The notes under the pieces are model-generated. The model was not told the origin of the DNA. It made no database searches and saw only the letters and a list, made by a program, of their open reading frames with translations. From Nitrospinota bacterium (lineage in GTDB: Bacteria > Nitrospinota_A > UBA7883 > JACRLM01): a stretch of DNA of 64,000 nt. A program made the position numbers and the translations under genes. The DNA lies in contig JACQXA010000002.1 of assembly GCA_016208975.1 (NCBI GenBank), positions 62,001 through 126,000 of the forward strand. Reading direction: 5' to 3'. Within the stretch, counting starts at the first letter, position 1, and every line of letters begins with the position of its first letter. Of this stretch, positions 26,648-34,596 are shown piece by piece.

Positions 26648-28096
26648 TCACACAAGCTCCTTGAGATTTATCGCCGTTTCCTTCAGCTTCTCCACCCCTA
26701 TTTTCGTCTGGCTCACTCCGGCGGCAGTCTCCCTTACCCCACCGCTTATGGAGTTCATGGCCTCCACCACCTGCCGCATGGCCGTGTCCTGCTGTTTGGC
26801 GTTGAGCATCACCTTTTGGGCGTTCTCGAATATGGACTTCATGGATTCGGAAATGCTGGTGAACACATCGGCCATTTCCCGGGACAGCCTGGCGCTGTCG
26901 TCTATGGTTTTCGTCCCCTCCTCCGAGGCCATCACCACGGAGTTGGTGGCTTTCTGGATGTCCAAGACCAGGGTGTTCACCCTTTCTATGGATTTCTTGG
27001 TCTGGTCGGCCAGTTTCCTTATCTCCTGCGCCACCACGGCGAAACCCCGCCCATGCTCCCCCGCCCTGGCCGCCTCCACCGCCGCGTTCAGCGCCAGCAG
27101 GTTCACCTGGTTGGCTATGTCATTCACCAGCGCCGCGATGCCGCCTATCTGGCCCGTCTGCTCGCTTAACCTTAGTATCTGTTCGGATATGATCCGCGCC
27201 TTGTCCTTGGTCCTCCCCATGCTCTCCAGCGTGCTTTGCACCGAGCCAAACCCCTTTTCGGAAAGCGTTACCCCCTTCTGGGACGTTACCGCCGCCGTCT
27301 CCGCCTGCTCCGATGACTGGCGGGAAGACACCCCCAGCTCCTCCACCGTGGCGCTGGTCTCGTTCACCGCCGATGCCTGCTGGTTGGCGGTACGCTCATG
27401 CTCGTTGACCGTGGCCGATATTTCCGTTGCGGCGCTGGTTATGGAGCTGACTATTTCGGTGACGCTCTTGAACGTCTCGTTGGATATGAAATAGGCCATC
27501 CCCATGGAGAAAGCCACCAATACAAACGCCCCGGCGATAAGCTCGTAAATTACGGACGTTATCGTATCGGCGACTTTATTCTCCTCCTCTTTCATGATCT
27601 CCATTTCCTTCTTGTTGAAATCCGCGGAGACTTTGTCTATCTCGTTTGTGACAGGTCTTCCTGCCAGTACGAGGGCCACTACATCCCCTTTTCTGGCGCC
27701 CTCGATGACGCCTATCACCGGCTCGGCTATCTCCTTCTCGTATTTTCCGGCAAGCTCCACAAGGCGGTTCAGGCGGATCCTTTGTTCCGCATTCACAAGG
27801 ACTTTTTCCAGACTTTGAGCGCGGACATGTATTTCTTTCGAAGATTCCTCAAGCGATGTTATGTGGCCTTTATCATGGGTAATTACGTAACCCCTGGTGG
27901 CTCGCACCATCTTGTACATGTGGCGGGTCAGCTCGTTGGCTTGATTGACTTTCTCCAGGGTATCCGCGACCCTGCCGAAGCCATCCGAAAGCGATTGCAG
28001 ATTGACAAACACCACCACCGCCATTATCACGAATATAAGGATTGGCGCGGAAAACCCGAGGAGGATCCGGTTCTTGAGTCTCATGTTCTTCCACAT
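26648..28096 (-). CDS. Methyl-accepting chemotaxis protein with CHASE3-like sensor
   Basis: This is a 482-residue chemoreceptor. A helix at about 11-32 and a second near 187-210 bracket a periplasmic helical domain of about 150 residues. That domain contains [16 protein letters not shown] and [17 protein letters not shown], the CHASE3 pattern. No clear HAMP follows. The cytoplasmic coiled coil carries the hairpin tip [42 protein letters not shown], which docks CheA and CheW. Glu/Gln-rich methylation stretches flank it. Start ATG 28096. It is the only receptor in this operon, matching WspA-type systems with a dedicated receptor. Confidence 0.93.
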   Translation of the reverse strand: MWKNMRLKNRILLGFSAPILIFVIMAVVVFVNLQSLSDGFGRVADTLEKVNQANELTRHMYKMVRATRGYVITHDKGHITSLEESSKEIHVRAQSLEKVLVNAEQRIRLNRLVELAGKYEKEIAEPVIGVIEGARKGDVVALVLAGRPVTNEIDKVSADFNKKEMEIMKEEENKVADTITSVIYELIAGAFVLVAFSMGMAYFISNETFKSVTEIVSSITSAATEISATVNEHERTANQQASAVNETSATVEELGVSSRQSSEQAETAAVTSQKGVTLSEKGFGSVQSTLESMGRTKDKARIISEQILRLSEQTGQIGGIAALVNDIANQVNLLALNAAVEAARAGEHGRGFAVVAQEIRKLADQTKKSIERVNTLVLDIQKATNSVVMASEEGTKTIDDSARLSREMADVFTSISESMKSIFENAQKVMLNAKQQDTAMRQVVEAMNSISGGVRETAAGVSQTKIGVEKLKETAINLKELV

Positions 28097-28161
28097 CGTC
28101 TGCCCCTTCCTTTTGCGCCGAACCGTTGGCCCGGGTTAATGACGGCGTTTACCGCTTGCCG

Positions 28162-29187
28162 TCAAACAGTTTCGTTTACCACCAGGTCCCCCTTCTCCAG
28201 CATCTTTTCCAGGTCTATTATCAAAACCATCCCCTCTTTAATCTGGAACACGCCCGTTAAATATTCCTCCTGCCCGGCCTCGCGGCCCATTGGCGCCGGA
28301 AGCGTTTCCGAGGGGCGCAGATACACCACGTCGCGGGCTTCATCAACAATCACCCCCACGTTCAGCTCCCCCGCTTTCACCACCATCACTTTGGTATCCA
28401 GCCCGGCGGGCGGAGCCTGCAGGCCCAGAAACCCCCGGATGTCTATTATGGTGAGGATATCCCCCCGCTGGTTCATGTTCCCGATCACGTGGGGCGGGCA
28501 ACAGGGCACCGGCATGAGGCTTTTTAAGTTTGTGAATTCCAGTATCAGGTTAAGGTCCACCGCGTAGCCCTCGCCCGCCAGGCCGATCACGGCATAAGGC
28601 GTAAGGCCAATCTGCAAGGGCTCCACAATGTCTTGCTGTAAACTGCGGGCCCGCTCCCGGAAAACGGCCAGGTTTTCCGGCGTGACGGCCTCCACCGCGC
28701 CGGGGCGGGCTGATACAGCCAAGCCTTTCTCCGCTACCGCTCCGGCTTCCGGATATTCGACGCTTTGAGCCAGGCTCCCAAGGTTGAGGACCATCACTAT
28801 TTTGCCGTCAAGTTTGGCCTCCCCTTTTACCAGTTTCGGCTGGCGCTGGCCTCCGGCAAGCGCGGCGGAAGGCGATGAGATATCCTCCGTGTCCAGATTT
28901 TCGACGGCAAGCGCCTCATTAACTATCAGGCCCACCATCGCGTTTTCAACCATCACCACCACCACCACGTCCCACAAGCAATAGGGTGATGGCGCGCGGC
29001 CAAAACGCAAATCCAGATCCACAACAGGTATTATTTTCCCTCGAAGGTTGAATAAGCCTTTGATATACGTGGGAAATTCTTCGGCGGGGATAAGCTCTGG
29101 AATCCAGATTACTTCAAGCACGGCTTGCGCCTCAACGGCGTACCATCCACCACGATGGCTCAGGATGAGATAAGGCTCGTTCTGCAT
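28162..29187 (-). CDS. Tandem CheW protein (two CheW domains)
   Basis: This 341-residue protein is built from two CheW folds. The first (about 1-150) has the features of an adaptor: LILSHRGGWYAVEAQAVLEVIWIPEL, IKGLFNLRGKIIPVVDLDLRFG. The second (about 195-341) reads IGLAGEGYAVDLNLILEFTNLKSLMPVP, VIGNMNQRGDILTIIDIRGFLGL. The linker of about 45 residues is Ala/Val-rich. CheW links the receptor to CheA; Wsp systems use two separate CheW proteins (WspB and WspD), and here both appear to be fused. There is no receiver domain, so it is not CheV. It lies 65 bp before the receptor gene in transcription order. Confidence 0.92.
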   Translation of the reverse strand: MQNEPYLILSHRGGWYAVEAQAVLEVIWIPELIPAEEFPTYIKGLFNLRGKIIPVVDLDLRFGRAPSPYCLWDVVVVVMVENAMVGLIVNEALAVENLDTEDISSPSAALAGGQRQPKLVKGEAKLDGKIVMVLNLGSLAQSVEYPEAGAVAEKGLAVSARPGAVEAVTPENLAVFRERARSLQQDIVEPLQIGLTPYAVIGLAGEGYAVDLNLILEFTNLKSLMPVPCCPPHVIGNMNQRGDILTIIDIRGFLGLQAPPAGLDTKVMVVKAGELNVGVIVDEARDVVYLRPSETLPAPMGREAGQEEYLTGVFQIKEGMVLIIDLEKMLEKGDLVVNETV

Positions 29188-29244
29188 ATACCCAGCTCGA
29201 CTAAGCTGAAGCCATTCCGGACCAACCCTTACTAAAAAATATTA

Positions 29245-30732
29245 CTACACCGCCAGGCCCTCTTCCAGCATTTTTTCCAGATGGTTTATAAGCTCTTTGG
29301 CCGTCATGTTCCCGTAAGGCGCTATCAACGCCTTCTCCGGCCCCGCCTTCAGTACCGCCAGCGCGGACAGGCGCATTTTTCGCGCCCGGTCAAAATCGTT
29401 TTCATTTTCGTGGATGGCCGCCATGTCCATATACGCCGGGATATATTTCGGCGCCAGGTATATTACTTTATTAAGCTCCTCTTTGGCTTTCGCGCGATCC
29501 CCGTTTTCCTCGGCGATGTTCGCCAGCAGATAATGGGGCTCCACGGAGTTCCAGTCCGCCGCCACGGCCCTTTCCAGATAAGCGGCCGCTGTTTTATGGT
29601 CGCCGGTGTTGGCCATGGCCCGGGCGGCGTAACAAAGGGCTTTTACCGATCCCGGCGCGTCCCGCAGGATATTCTCCGCTTTCGCCGCCGCTTCCTGGTA
29701 ACGGCCCTGTTCCAGCGCGGCTTCCAGTCCTTTAAACGGGTCTTGCGGGGATTCCGGCTCTGGAGCCGGATCTTCATTCCCTGCGGGCGGAACATACCTG
29801 ACCGGCGCTGAGATAATATGCGGCTCCGGTATTTGTATGAAGTTTTGGAATACAGGCTCCCCGCGGGTTTTAGGCGCCACCAATGCCATGGATGGTTGGG
29901 CCTGGCCGGATGTTTTCTGGTAAACCACCGATTCCGGATATACCTTGTGGCTCAAGCCCTCAACCGGCGTGGAGAACAACTCGCCATGGCCCGTTATCAG
30001 ATAACCGCCATCGCCAAGGGCGGCGGAGAGTTTATTTACGATGGCCGTCACGAAGTTCCGCTCGTAGTACAAGAGAAGGTTGCGGCACAGGATAAGGTCC
30101 ATCCCTTCCGGGTAATCCGCGCCAGCCAGGTCTGCCGCGCGGAACGTGACCATTTTCCTTATATGGCCGCGTAGCTCCCATTGCCTTTCATTTAGCTTCT
30201 TGAAATATTTATTCCGGCCATCTTTGGAAATCGAGCGGAAAGACCATTCCCCGAATATCCCGCCCCGGGCTTTCGCCAAAAAATCCTCCCTCACGTCGGA
30301 GCCAAGGATCATCGCTTCCCACCCGGAATTTTTGGGTATCAGCTCATCCAACACCATGGCCAGCGAATACGGCTCCTCACCGGTGGCGCAACCGGCGCTC
30401 CATATCCTCAGGGTTTTATCTTCACCGCGCCGTTTTATAATTTCGGGCAATATCACGCTCCGGATAAGGGCGAACTGGCCCCGGTCCCTGAAGAAATATG
30501 TTTCCCCCACGGTGAAATGCGCGGCCAGCTCGTGGCGCTCCAGCTGGCCTTGCTCCGTGTCTGAATCCACCAGCTGGTAGTATTCTTCCGGCGAGCGTGA
30601 TTTGCCGGACTTTATCCGGGTGAGGATGGCGGAGCGCAGGATGTTTTCGTCGCCCGGGCGCGGGCGCAACCCTATTTTGACCGATACAAGCTCCCCGAAG
30701 GCGCGCAGGAGCTTTTCATCAATATCCGGCAT
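29245..30732 (-). CDS. cheR: CheR-type receptor methyltransferase with TPR tail
   Basis: This is a 495-residue protein. Residues of about 1-270 are a CheR methyltransferase: an N-terminal helical domain, then TYFFRD, IWSAGCATGEEPYSLAM (SAM motif I), GSDVREDFLAKA and LDLILCRNLLLYY. After a Pro-rich linker, several TPR units follow (AAKAENILRDAPGSVKALCYAARAMANTGDHKTAAAYLERAV and the next two). It methylates glutamates of the receptor using SAM. CheR fused to TPRs is the WspC architecture. It is the first gene of the minus-strand operon, so the promoter should lie at 30733-30810. Confidence 0.93.
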   Translation of the reverse strand: MPDIDEKLLRAFGELVSVKIGLRPRPGDENILRSAILTRIKSGKSRSPEEYYQLVDSDTEQGQLERHELAAHFTVGETYFFRDRGQFALIRSVILPEIIKRRGEDKTLRIWSAGCATGEEPYSLAMVLDELIPKNSGWEAMILGSDVREDFLAKARGGIFGEWSFRSISKDGRNKYFKKLNERQWELRGHIRKMVTFRAADLAGADYPEGMDLILCRNLLLYYERNFVTAIVNKLSAALGDGGYLITGHGELFSTPVEGLSHKVYPESVVYQKTSGQAQPSMALVAPKTRGEPVFQNFIQIPEPHIISAPVRYVPPAGNEDPAPEPESPQDPFKGLEAALEQGRYQEAAAKAENILRDAPGSVKALCYAARAMANTGDHKTAAAYLERAVAADWNSVEPHYLLANIAEENGDRAKAKEELNKVIYLAPKYIPAYMDMAAIHENENDFDRARKMRLSALAVLKAGPEKALIAPYGNMTAKELINHLEKMLEEGLAV

Positions 30733-30810
30733 TACCAGGCGCCGAGTATGTTTTTACTTCCCTTATATTACGCCCAAACCGTTTTACGGGCCAGAAGGGA
30801 GAAAAGAGGT

Positions 30811-31524
30811 TTAATAACGGGTGGTAATGTCTGTAAGCCAAGCTGGCGACGCATTAGTCAGAATGCTTTCAATATGTTTATCGGCTCCGGATAACACGGC
30901 CACTCCGGTGGCAAGTAGCGTAATGCCCAACGCGGGTTTTAGCGTTCCTCCAGCGGAAGCAAGTTTGTTACGCAACCCAATCGCATAACGCCCCGCGTAT
31001 GAAAGGAAAACAAGGGGAGTAACCGCGCCAAGGGCGAAAAATGCCATCACGGCAGAGGCATTTATCAAGGATTCATGGCTCATGGCAAGCCCGATGGCCG
31101 CGCCGAGCGTGGGCCCGGCGCAAGGCGCCCATAGCGCCCCCAATAAAACCCCAAGCGCAACCTGCCCCCCAATTCCGCTGGCGTTGAATGCGCCCGCATA
31201 GTTTTTCACACCAGCCAGCAACGGCTCGGCCATCTTCATAAACCTTAAATGCATTGCGCCGGCCAGCATGAAAGCTCCAGCCAGAAACAGAATGGCCGCC
31301 GCTCCTGCCCTGATTGTTCCCTGGCCGATTCCAATCAACTGGCCAGCGACCGGCAAAACCATTCCCATGGCTGTAAAAGAGATTACCAGACCACCCATCA
31401 CCGCCAAGGGGCCAAGCCTGCCCTCTCGCATGGCCCCGGCCAATATCACTGGAGCCAGCGGTAACACGCATGGCGACAGTATTGACAAAACGCCAGCCGC
31501 ATATCCGAGAATTATGGAAAGCAT
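30811..31524 (-). CDS. CcdA-like cytochrome c biogenesis / thiol-reductant transporter
   Basis: This 237-residue inner-membrane protein has six predicted helices. Cysteines sit in helix 1 (SILSPCVLPLAPV) and helix 4 (WAPCAGPTLGAAIGL), the pair that passes electrons from cytoplasmic thioredoxin to periplasmic thiol proteins in CcdA/DsbD. ATG 31524 overlaps the stop of the thioredoxin gene by one base (TGATG), so the two are translationally coupled. Substrates are probably the periplasmic thioredoxin next door and through it the Cys-rich or haem proteins of this cluster. An upstream TTG (31527) is a possible alternative start. Confidence 0.92.
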   Translation of the reverse strand: MLSIILGYAAGVLSILSPCVLPLAPVILAGAMREGRLGPLAVMGGLVISFTAMGMVLPVAGQLIGIGQGTIRAGAAAILFLAGAFMLAGAMHLRFMKMAEPLLAGVKNYAGAFNASGIGGQVALGVLLGALWAPCAGPTLGAAIGLAMSHESLINASAVMAFFALGAVTPLVFLSYAGRYAIGLRNKLASAGGTLKPALGITLLATGVAVLSGADKHIESILTNASPAWLTDITTRY

Positions 31525-31931
31525 CAAATTCCCTTTTCAAACAGCGCGCGGATTTTCCCCGGATCCGTTTCACCCACGGAACGCCCCGCTTCCTTGTTCC
31601 CCTTAAACACTATCAGGGTGCTTTGATACGATATTTTCAGAAGTTTTAAGGCCTCCTTATCCGTGTCAAAGTTGACCTTGAACACAATTGCGGTGGCGAA
31701 CTTGCCGTCTTTCGAAAGATTTTCGATTACAGGCTCCTGTTTTTTGCAGGTTGGGCACCAATCGGCATGGGCGCCCACAATGATTGTAACGCCGCTTTTT
31801 TGGGCCTCAGCGAATTTTTTGCCGTCGAATGGCATTATCTCCGCCGCGCCCGCTGTTTGGCCGGCCGATATTGAAAGCGCCACCATAAGGGGGACGGCCC
31901 TGGCAAAAAACCTCAATGAACCTCTTCCCAT
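31524..31931 (-). CDS. Periplasmic thioredoxin-family protein (WCPTC)
   Basis: This 135-residue protein has an N-terminal signal sequence (basic start, hydrophobic core RAVPLMVALSIS, possible cleavage near AGA-AE). The active site WCPTC has cysteines at about 59 and 62. The loop that normally holds the cis-proline reads YQSTLIVF, with Ser where Pro is usual; I believe this QST variant recurs in CcdA-linked thioredoxins. ATG 31931 is chosen over an in-frame start at 31973 because GGAGG precedes it by 6 bp. It should relay reducing power from CcdA, with which its gene overlaps by one base. The target may be the Asn-Pro-Cys proteins and haem-site cysteines upstream. Confidence 0.9.
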   Translation of the reverse strand: MGRGSLRFFARAVPLMVALSISAGQTAGAAEIMPFDGKKFAEAQKSGVTIIVGAHADWCPTCKKQEPVIENLSKDGKFATAIVFKVNFDTDKEALKLLKISYQSTLIVFKGNKEAGRSVGETDPGKIRALFEKGI

Positions 31932-31957
31932 TTGTTCCCTCCGCATAATCAGTAGCG

Positions 31958-32080
31958 TTATACAAAACTCCATCCAATAAAGGCCACAATGGCAAGCCCT
32001 GCCATCACCAGCATCGCCTTCTCATGCTTGCATAGGCCTTTTTTGGCCTTGCACCCTTCCATATTGCACATAATAGACAT
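31958..32080 (-). CDS. 40-residue Cys-rich small membrane protein
   Basis: A short frame codes for 40 residues. The head contains three cysteines and a His in the order C-x4-C-x6-C-x-H (Cys5, Cys10, Cys17, His19), with several lysines. The tail from about residue 23 is a single hydrophobic helix (MLVMAGLAIVAFIGWSFV). It lies 26 bp upstream of the thioredoxin gene on the same strand and starts behind GGCGGATGACCC. I do not recognise a named family. The spacing suits a small metal- or thiol-binding head anchored in the inner membrane. Coding status is supported by operon position and composition, not by a known homologue. Confidence 0.65.
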   Translation of the reverse strand: MSIMCNMEGCKAKKGLCKHEKAMLVMAGLAIVAFIGWSFV

Positions 32081-32194
32081 GGGTCATCCGCCTCTATAAT
32101 TGGGATTATTTAATCCATTCCTGGTTGAGCCTTATATAGGCTCTTATAGTTTAGTGATAACAGGTGGATGAATATTACAAACGGCTAGCGGCCA

Positions 32195-33337
32195 TTACTG
32201 AAGCTCTATGGACCCGCTCCACAATTTGTAGGACGATTTGCCTGTTTCCGTAAGGGCTTGTGATATGAGCCCCATTGTCGGAGCGCTGGCGTTTTCCACC
32301 GTGGATTTGAAAAACCCATGGTAGAAATAATCCGGATACACCGATATTGAAAATACAATCCGCGATGCGGAGCCAATATGGCCGTCGTATATGTATTCCC
32401 TTTTTTCCCCTGGCGCCAGACGGGTGTCATATTCCTCCACGCTGATGTCCAGGCTCACCTTGCGCCCAATCTTATATTCCCTTTCGGATCCTGGGATCGT
32501 TTTCCCGGAAGAATCCTCCAAATGAGCCCTGATAATCACCAGCGGGGTTACATAAGTTGGGAAATAATGCCCCGCGCCGGAGTTTGTAACCGCAAGCGCC
32601 GCCTTTTTCCCATCCCACACCTGTTGTATATCCAGGGCGCTTAAAGTCATCCGCTTATCGTGAATCCCCTTAAAAAGATGCTCCCTGTTTGGCATATGGC
32701 AATTCTGGCACTGGACGCCATCCTTAGCCCAATTGCTTTTTTGCCATTCCGCGTAGGTATTAACAAGCAATTTGCCGTTTAGTTTATAACCATCATTCAG
32801 CTGGTGACACGCGGCGCAGAATTCCGATTTCCCGTAAAAATCCCGGGCGTAATAACCATTGTGGCCTCGCAAATCACTTTGCGCGGTTTCCAGTTTCCCA
32901 TTTCGCGGCGGCCCGTAAACTTTTCCGTATCGCACATGGCATACGGCGCAACTGACGCCTGCATGTTTAAGGCGCCCATCATAGCCCCGGTTTGGCGCAT
33001 AACCCCCGCCGCTTGCGCTTTTGAACTCTTGTTGCTCCGCCAGCGGAGCGTGGCAGAAATAGCATGAATTGGCGGTGTCCGGCTGGTTTTCGGGATCGAG
33101 TTGACCAAGAAGCCCCGGACCTGCGGCCCTTGCGTGTAATGACTCTTTCCAGGGGTCAAGCTGGGCCATATGGCAAGAGCCGCAGTCTTCCGGGTAAAGC
33201 GAATATATACTTGCCCCGCCACGAGCCGGGCGGCGCCAGTGGGAGTTAAGGGAAGAGCCCCCCTCCGCCGAAAAAGGAAGGGAGCCCCCTATACCCGCAA
33301 ATAAGACGAGTGGAACAATCCAGCCTATTTTGCGCAA
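32195..33337 (-). CDS. Pentahaem c-type cytochrome
   Basis: This secreted cytochrome of about 380 residues has five CxxCH sites: CGSCH (about 52), CYFCH (92), CAVCH (130), CAACH (174) and CQNCH (210). After the haem region comes a beta-rich domain of about 150 residues with GAGHYFPTYVTP, a motif common in multihaem cytochromes. The N-terminus is a hydrophobic signal or anchor (IGWIVPLVLFAGIGGSLPF). Upstream in-frame codons 33338-33367 are a frame-shifted reading of the Asn-Pro-Cys repeats of the preceding gene, so TTG 33337 is the likely start, overlapping that gene by 13 bp. It probably moves electrons in the periplasm. Confidence 0.87.
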   Translation of the reverse strand: MRKIGWIVPLVLFAGIGGSLPFSAEGGSSLNSHWRRPARGGASIYSLYPEDCGSCHMAQLDPWKESLHARAAGPGLLGQLDPENQPDTANSCYFCHAPLAEQQEFKSASGGGYAPNRGYDGRLKHAGVSCAVCHVRYGKVYGPPRNGKLETAQSDLRGHNGYYARDFYGKSEFCAACHQLNDGYKLNGKLLVNTYAEWQKSNWAKDGVQCQNCHMPNREHLFKGIHDKRMTLSALDIQQVWDGKKAALAVTNSGAGHYFPTYVTPLVIIRAHLEDSSGKTIPGSEREYKIGRKVSLDISVEEYDTRLAPGEKREYIYDGHIGSASRIVFSISVYPDYFYHGFFKSTVENASAPTMGLISQALTETGKSSYKLWSGSIELQ

Positions 33338-33582
33338 GGATTCTTGGCGCAGGGATTCTTGGCGCACGGGTTCTTGTCTCCCTGCTTTTTGTCACTGCTT
33401 TTCTTCTTTTTAGTGTCGCAAGGATTTGCCGCGCAGGGATTCTTTGTCTTGTTCGCGTCAGCCGCCGCGCAAGGATTCTTGGCGCAGGGGTTTTTATCCG
33501 CGGCCATGGCCGGAGACACACCGGCGAACCCAATTCCCGTGGCGATTACCGTAGCAATAAGCAATTTCGTGATCTTCGTCAT
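33325..33582 (-). CDS. Secreted Asn-Pro-Cys repeat protein
   Basis: This 85-residue protein has a clear signal peptide (cleavage expected after AMA, about residue 27). The mature part is about 58 residues, made almost only of Asn, Pro, Cys, Ala, Lys and Asp, with seven NPC motifs: KNPCAKNPCA, KNPCAANPC and three in a row at the C-terminus. There are no aromatic residues in the mature chain, so a folded globular domain is unlikely. The cysteines could bind metal, carry disulfides or act as a thiol buffer. The next gene upstream, a cytochrome, begins its mature chain with the same motif, and a thioredoxin/CcdA pair follows. The function is unknown. Confidence 0.85.
   Translation of the reverse strand: MTKITKLLIATVIATGIGFAGVSPAMAADKNPCAKNPCAAADANKTKNPCAANPCDTKKKKSSDKKQGDKNPCAKNPCAKNPCAK
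33332..33376. repeat. Three 15-bp tandem repeats coding NPCAK units
   Basis: Units GCGCAAGGATTCTTG, GCGCAGGGATTCTTG and GCGCACGGGTTCTTG stand head to tail. On the minus strand they code three successive NPCAK steps at the end of the repeat protein. In another frame the same DNA gives RQESL repeats, which makes a false N-terminal extension of the pentahaem cytochrome. Such repeats can gain or lose units by slippage. Confidence 0.85.
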
Positions 33583-33656
33583 AACAAGTCCCCCTTTTTT
33601 GGATTGATTGACAAGTGAATAACACTACAACCTGATTCCCTCCAGGTCATCGCGCC

Positions 33657-34127
33657 TCAGCGCCTTTTGTAAGAAGCCGTATATTCCCGGTAATACGCCG
33701 CCATTGCCGTCATTTCCACCGAGTTGGGATCTAACGGGTTTGCGGCCATGGGATTTAACATGCAATAGTTGACCATCTGGTCAAGCGTCAGAATGTCCCC
33801 AGTCATTTTTACGTGGTGCGGCCACCCTTTAACCTTGTCGAGGTTCAGGTTCTCATGGTCCGCATGGCATGACATGCACGATAGGCCGCTGGTCCCCAGT
33901 GCTTCGGAGTTCCAAAGCTTCTTCCCCATGGACACGAGCTTTTCGTAATCCGTGATCCTCTCCAGTCGAATGTGTTTCCTGTCATCCGATGACACCGCGG
34001 CTGGGGCGCATGGGTTGGGGGCGCTTCTTGAAGCGCCGCAGGGATTCTTGTTTTCTGCGGCCGCATTATTAGCGGCCCCGATACAAGCCGCCACTGTAAT
34101 CAGGATTACCGTCAACGTTTTTACCAT
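33657..34127 (-). CDS. Monohaem c-type cytochrome with N-terminal Asn-Pro-Cys motifs
   Basis: This is a 156-residue secreted protein. The signal peptide covers about residues 1-24. The mature chain begins ENKNPCGASRSAPNPCAPA, two NPC motifs like those of the repeat protein downstream. A single-haem domain follows, with GKKLWNSEALGTSGLSCMSCH (haem Cys84, Cys87, His88) and several possible distal Met ligands (HVKMTGD, CMLNPMAANP). It resembles small class I cytochromes. It is the first gene of the stretch controlled from the gap 34128-34351. The shared NPC motif ties it physically to the repeat protein. Confidence 0.86.
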   Translation of the reverse strand: MVKTLTVILITVAACIGAANNAAAENKNPCGASRSAPNPCAPAAVSSDDRKHIRLERITDYEKLVSMGKKLWNSEALGTSGLSCMSCHADHENLNLDKVKGWPHHVKMTGDILTLDQMVNYCMLNPMAANPLDPNSVEMTAMAAYYREYTASYKRR

Positions 34128-34283
34128 TCCCGCCTCGTGTCTATAATGTGGTGGTTATCTGAATAACCGGCATTGATAACGCCGGGCAGGCTCGGATGCC
34201 CTTTATGCGCGCCTTCCGGCGTAATCCCCGGCCTTCAGCGTCATCTTTATTGCCCCATATCCTTTTAACTCAAAGAATAATTT

Positions 34284-34310
34284 ATTATACGCATTATGAG
34301 GTTTTGTCAA
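34284..34310 (-). promoter_or_regulatory. Sigma-70-like promoter for the NPC/cytochrome operon
   Basis: On the minus strand TTGACA (34305-34310) is followed after 15 bp by TATAAT (34284-34289). Both boxes are perfect, but the spacer is 2 bp short of the optimum. It lies about 160 bp before the NPC cytochrome start. The leader between them contains the inverted repeats CCGGC..GCCGG and GGTTAT-TCAG-ATAACC. An ECF-dependent promoter may also lie here, but I cannot define its boxes. Confidence 0.5.
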
Positions 34311-34351
34311 TTCATTCACCCAAAATGCGCCACGGCCCTCTTTTTGGCGTT

Positions 34352-34591
34352 TCACGTTTTCCCTAACAGCCTGGCGATAATCCTGTCCTCCAGGCTTTTG
34401 CTTTCCGCGTCCGTGAGGGATGGCCCGTCAGAGAAATATTTCCTTACGGCGCCGCGCAGGGCTCGCATGTGCCCCCAATATCTGGAACAGGGGCCGCACA
34501 TGAAAAGATGCGCCATCTGTTTCAACTTACCCATATGGGAAAGCTCTTTCCCGGAGCCAAGGTTTTCGACAACTTCCTTGCACGACATCAT
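34352..34591 (-). CDS. Zinc-finger anti-sigma factor (ZAS type)
   Basis: This 79-residue soluble protein directly follows the ECF sigma gene. It has Cys4 and the core His28-x3-Cys32-x2-Cys35 (HLFMCGPC), the zinc site of ZAS anti-sigma factors such as RsrA and ChrR. Zinc loss or thiol oxidation usually releases the sigma factor. There is no membrane helix, so it is a cytoplasmic sensor. ATG 34591, with a second ATG at 34588, lies 5 bp after the sigma stop; a longer reading would overlap the sigma gene without benefit. It should sequester the sigma factor encoded before it. Confidence 0.85.
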   Translation of the reverse strand: MMSCKEVVENLGSGKELSHMGKLKQMAHLFMCGPCSRYWGHMRALRGAVRKYFSDGPSLTDAESKSLEDRIIARLLGKT

Positions 34592-34596
34592 GACTT

